Source: JACCXG01 sp963785755 (GTDB lineage: Bacteria > Acidobacteriota > Vicinamibacteria > Vicinamibacterales > 2-12-FULL-66-21). Taken from it: a DNA stretch of 64,000 nt. The position numbers were made by a program, and so were the translations under genes. Below, one piece after another: positions 63,211 to 64,000 of the stretch (position 1 is its first letter; each line of letters begins with the position of its first letter). A model generated the notes under the pieces. It saw only the letters and a list, made by a program, of their open reading frames with translations. It did not search any database and had not been told where the DNA came from. The stretch is taken from positions 620,001-684,000 of the forward strand of contig CAWAXG010000075.1 of the NCBI GenBank assembly GCA_963785755.1. Reading direction: 5' to 3'.

Positions 63211-64000
63211 GTGCGCCTTCTACGTCAGCTGATTCAGGTTTCGGCGGCGGTCACCATTCTCACCAGCGCCGCCTGGGCGCAGGCGCCCGCCCCGGCGCAG
63301 GAACCCTTCAAGCCCACGGTTGGTCAGGCGGGCAAGGACGTCGTGTGGGTGCCAACGCCCGCAGCCCTGGTCGAGAAGATGCTCGATATGGCGAAGGTCA
63401 CGCCCCAGGACCACGTCATGGATCTCGGGTCGGGCGATGGACGGAACATCATTGCGGCGGCCAAGCGGGGCGCGACGGCGGTCGGCGTCGAATACAACCC
63501 CGACATGGTGGAGCTGTCCAAGCGCGAGGCGGCGGCGCAGGGCGTCGCCGGCAAGGCGAGCTTCATCCAGGGCGACATGTACGAGGCCGACATCTCCAAG
63601 GCCACCGTCCTGGCCTTGTTCCTCCTCCCGCACAACCTCACCAAGCTCACGCCGAAGTTCCTCGCGCTGAAGCCGGGGACGCGAATTGTTGGCAACACAT
63701 TCGCGCCGGAGGGATGGGAGGCGGACGAATCCGAGACGATCAGCGGCGACTGCGTGAGCTGGTGCACGTCCCTGCTCTGGATCGTGCCGTCCAAGGTCGA
63801 AGGCGCCTGGAAGCTGGCAGCAGGCGACCTGGCGCTGAAGCAGGAGTTCCAGATGGTCTCCGGCACGCTCACCACGAACGGGAAGCCATCACCGGTGACC
63901 GGCAGACTGCGCGGCGATCAGATCACGTTCACCGCGGGCGGCACCGAGTACACCGGACGCGTCGCCGGCGACACGATGGAAGGCGCGGTGAAAGCGAACG
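63211..64000 (+). CDS. secreted methyltransferase-fold protein, copy 2 (cut by window end)
   Basis: Starting at GTG 63211 with AGGGAG upstream, this partial protein of 263 residues repeats the plan of the preceding gene: signal peptide (ILTSAAWAQAPA), EPFKPTVGQAGKDVVWVPTP, HVMDLGSGDGRNIIAAAKRG, EYNPDMVELSKREA, FLLPHNLTKLTPKFL, then the beta domain LRGDQITFTAGGTEYTGRVAGD. High similarity across the whole length indicates tandem duplication. The C-terminus lies beyond 64000. Confidence 0.8.
   Translation, partial: MRLLRQLIQVSAAVTILTSAAWAQAPAPAQEPFKPTVGQAGKDVVWVPTPAALVEKMLDMAKVTPQDHVMDLGSGDGRNIIAAAKRGATAVGVEYNPDMVELSKREAAAQGVAGKASFIQGDMYEADISKATVLALFLLPHNLTKLTPKFLALKPGTRIVGNTFAPEGWEADESETISGDCVSWCTSLLWIVPSKVEGAWKLAAGDLALKQEFQMVSGTLTTNGKPSPVTGRLRGDQITFTAGGTEYTGRVAGDTMEGAVKAN

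Overview
This is 64 kb of high-GC DNA that reads like a chromosomal segment of an environmental Acidobacteriota, most likely class Vicinamibacteria. That placement is an inference. It rests on the mix of an XrtA/PEP-CTERM-type exopolysaccharide locus, Tat-exported Gfo/Idh/MocA oxidoreductases, DUF1080, DUF3500 and DUF5777 proteins, a peptidase/TolB-propeller/Omp85 fusion and several oxidative sugar-acid enzymes. I saw no rRNA, tRNA, CRISPR array, transposase or phage gene.

Layout. (1) 1-8.8 kb: a frameshifted EEP-family phosphatase; an SPFH membrane protein followed by a small ribbon-helix-helix protein; a minus-strand ECF sigma / anti-sigma / thioredoxin operon; a 1052-residue HEXXH-propeller-barrel protein; a zinc-finger protein and a hotdog thioesterase. 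(2) 8.8-24.9 kb: exopolysaccharide synthesis and control, with a GAF/HATPase sensor lacking an obvious phospho-histidine, two receiver-less sigma-54 activators, a GAF-GGDEF diguanylate cyclase, YvcK, an AlgD-type dehydrogenase, tyrosine autokinase, XrtA-type ATPase, Wzz-type chain-length protein and two PilZ proteins. Two good sigma-54 promoters (about 15.65 and 16.21 kb) sit in front of very small membrane or zinc-ribbon proteins. (3) 24.9-33.4 kb: ferredoxin, IclR regulator, DUF2203, an NtrB/NtrC-like pair, a DUF5777 barrel, two cupredoxin lipoproteins and an MmsA-type dehydrogenase. (4) 33.4-41.8 kb: a Weimberg-like pentonate pathway (YjhG-type dehydratase, FAH-fold dehydratase, ketoglutarate-semialdehyde dehydrogenase), exported oxidoreductases and an aldo/keto reductase. 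(5) 41.9-47.5 kb: an aromatic-acid module with PobA, a two-subunit CoA-transferase and an aromatic-acid transporter. (6) 47.7-62.2 kb: a second sugar-acid region with an MFS transporter, divergent GntR regulator, IlvD/Edd dehydratase, SDR, diketo-acid hydrolase and a GlcD/GlcF hydroxyacid oxidase, which together read as a complete route to pyruvate plus a hydroxyacid. (7) 62.3 kb to the end: two tandem secreted methyltransferase-like proteins.

Reading frames are broken by single-base indels in at least ten otherwise well-conserved genes, often in C or G runs. This looks more like residual sequencing error than wholesale decay, so broken genes are listed over their full reconstructed span. Two intergenic spacers (48.2 and 57.7 kb) hold long imperfect palindromes built of 7-8 base units, a repeat architecture that none of the genes explain.
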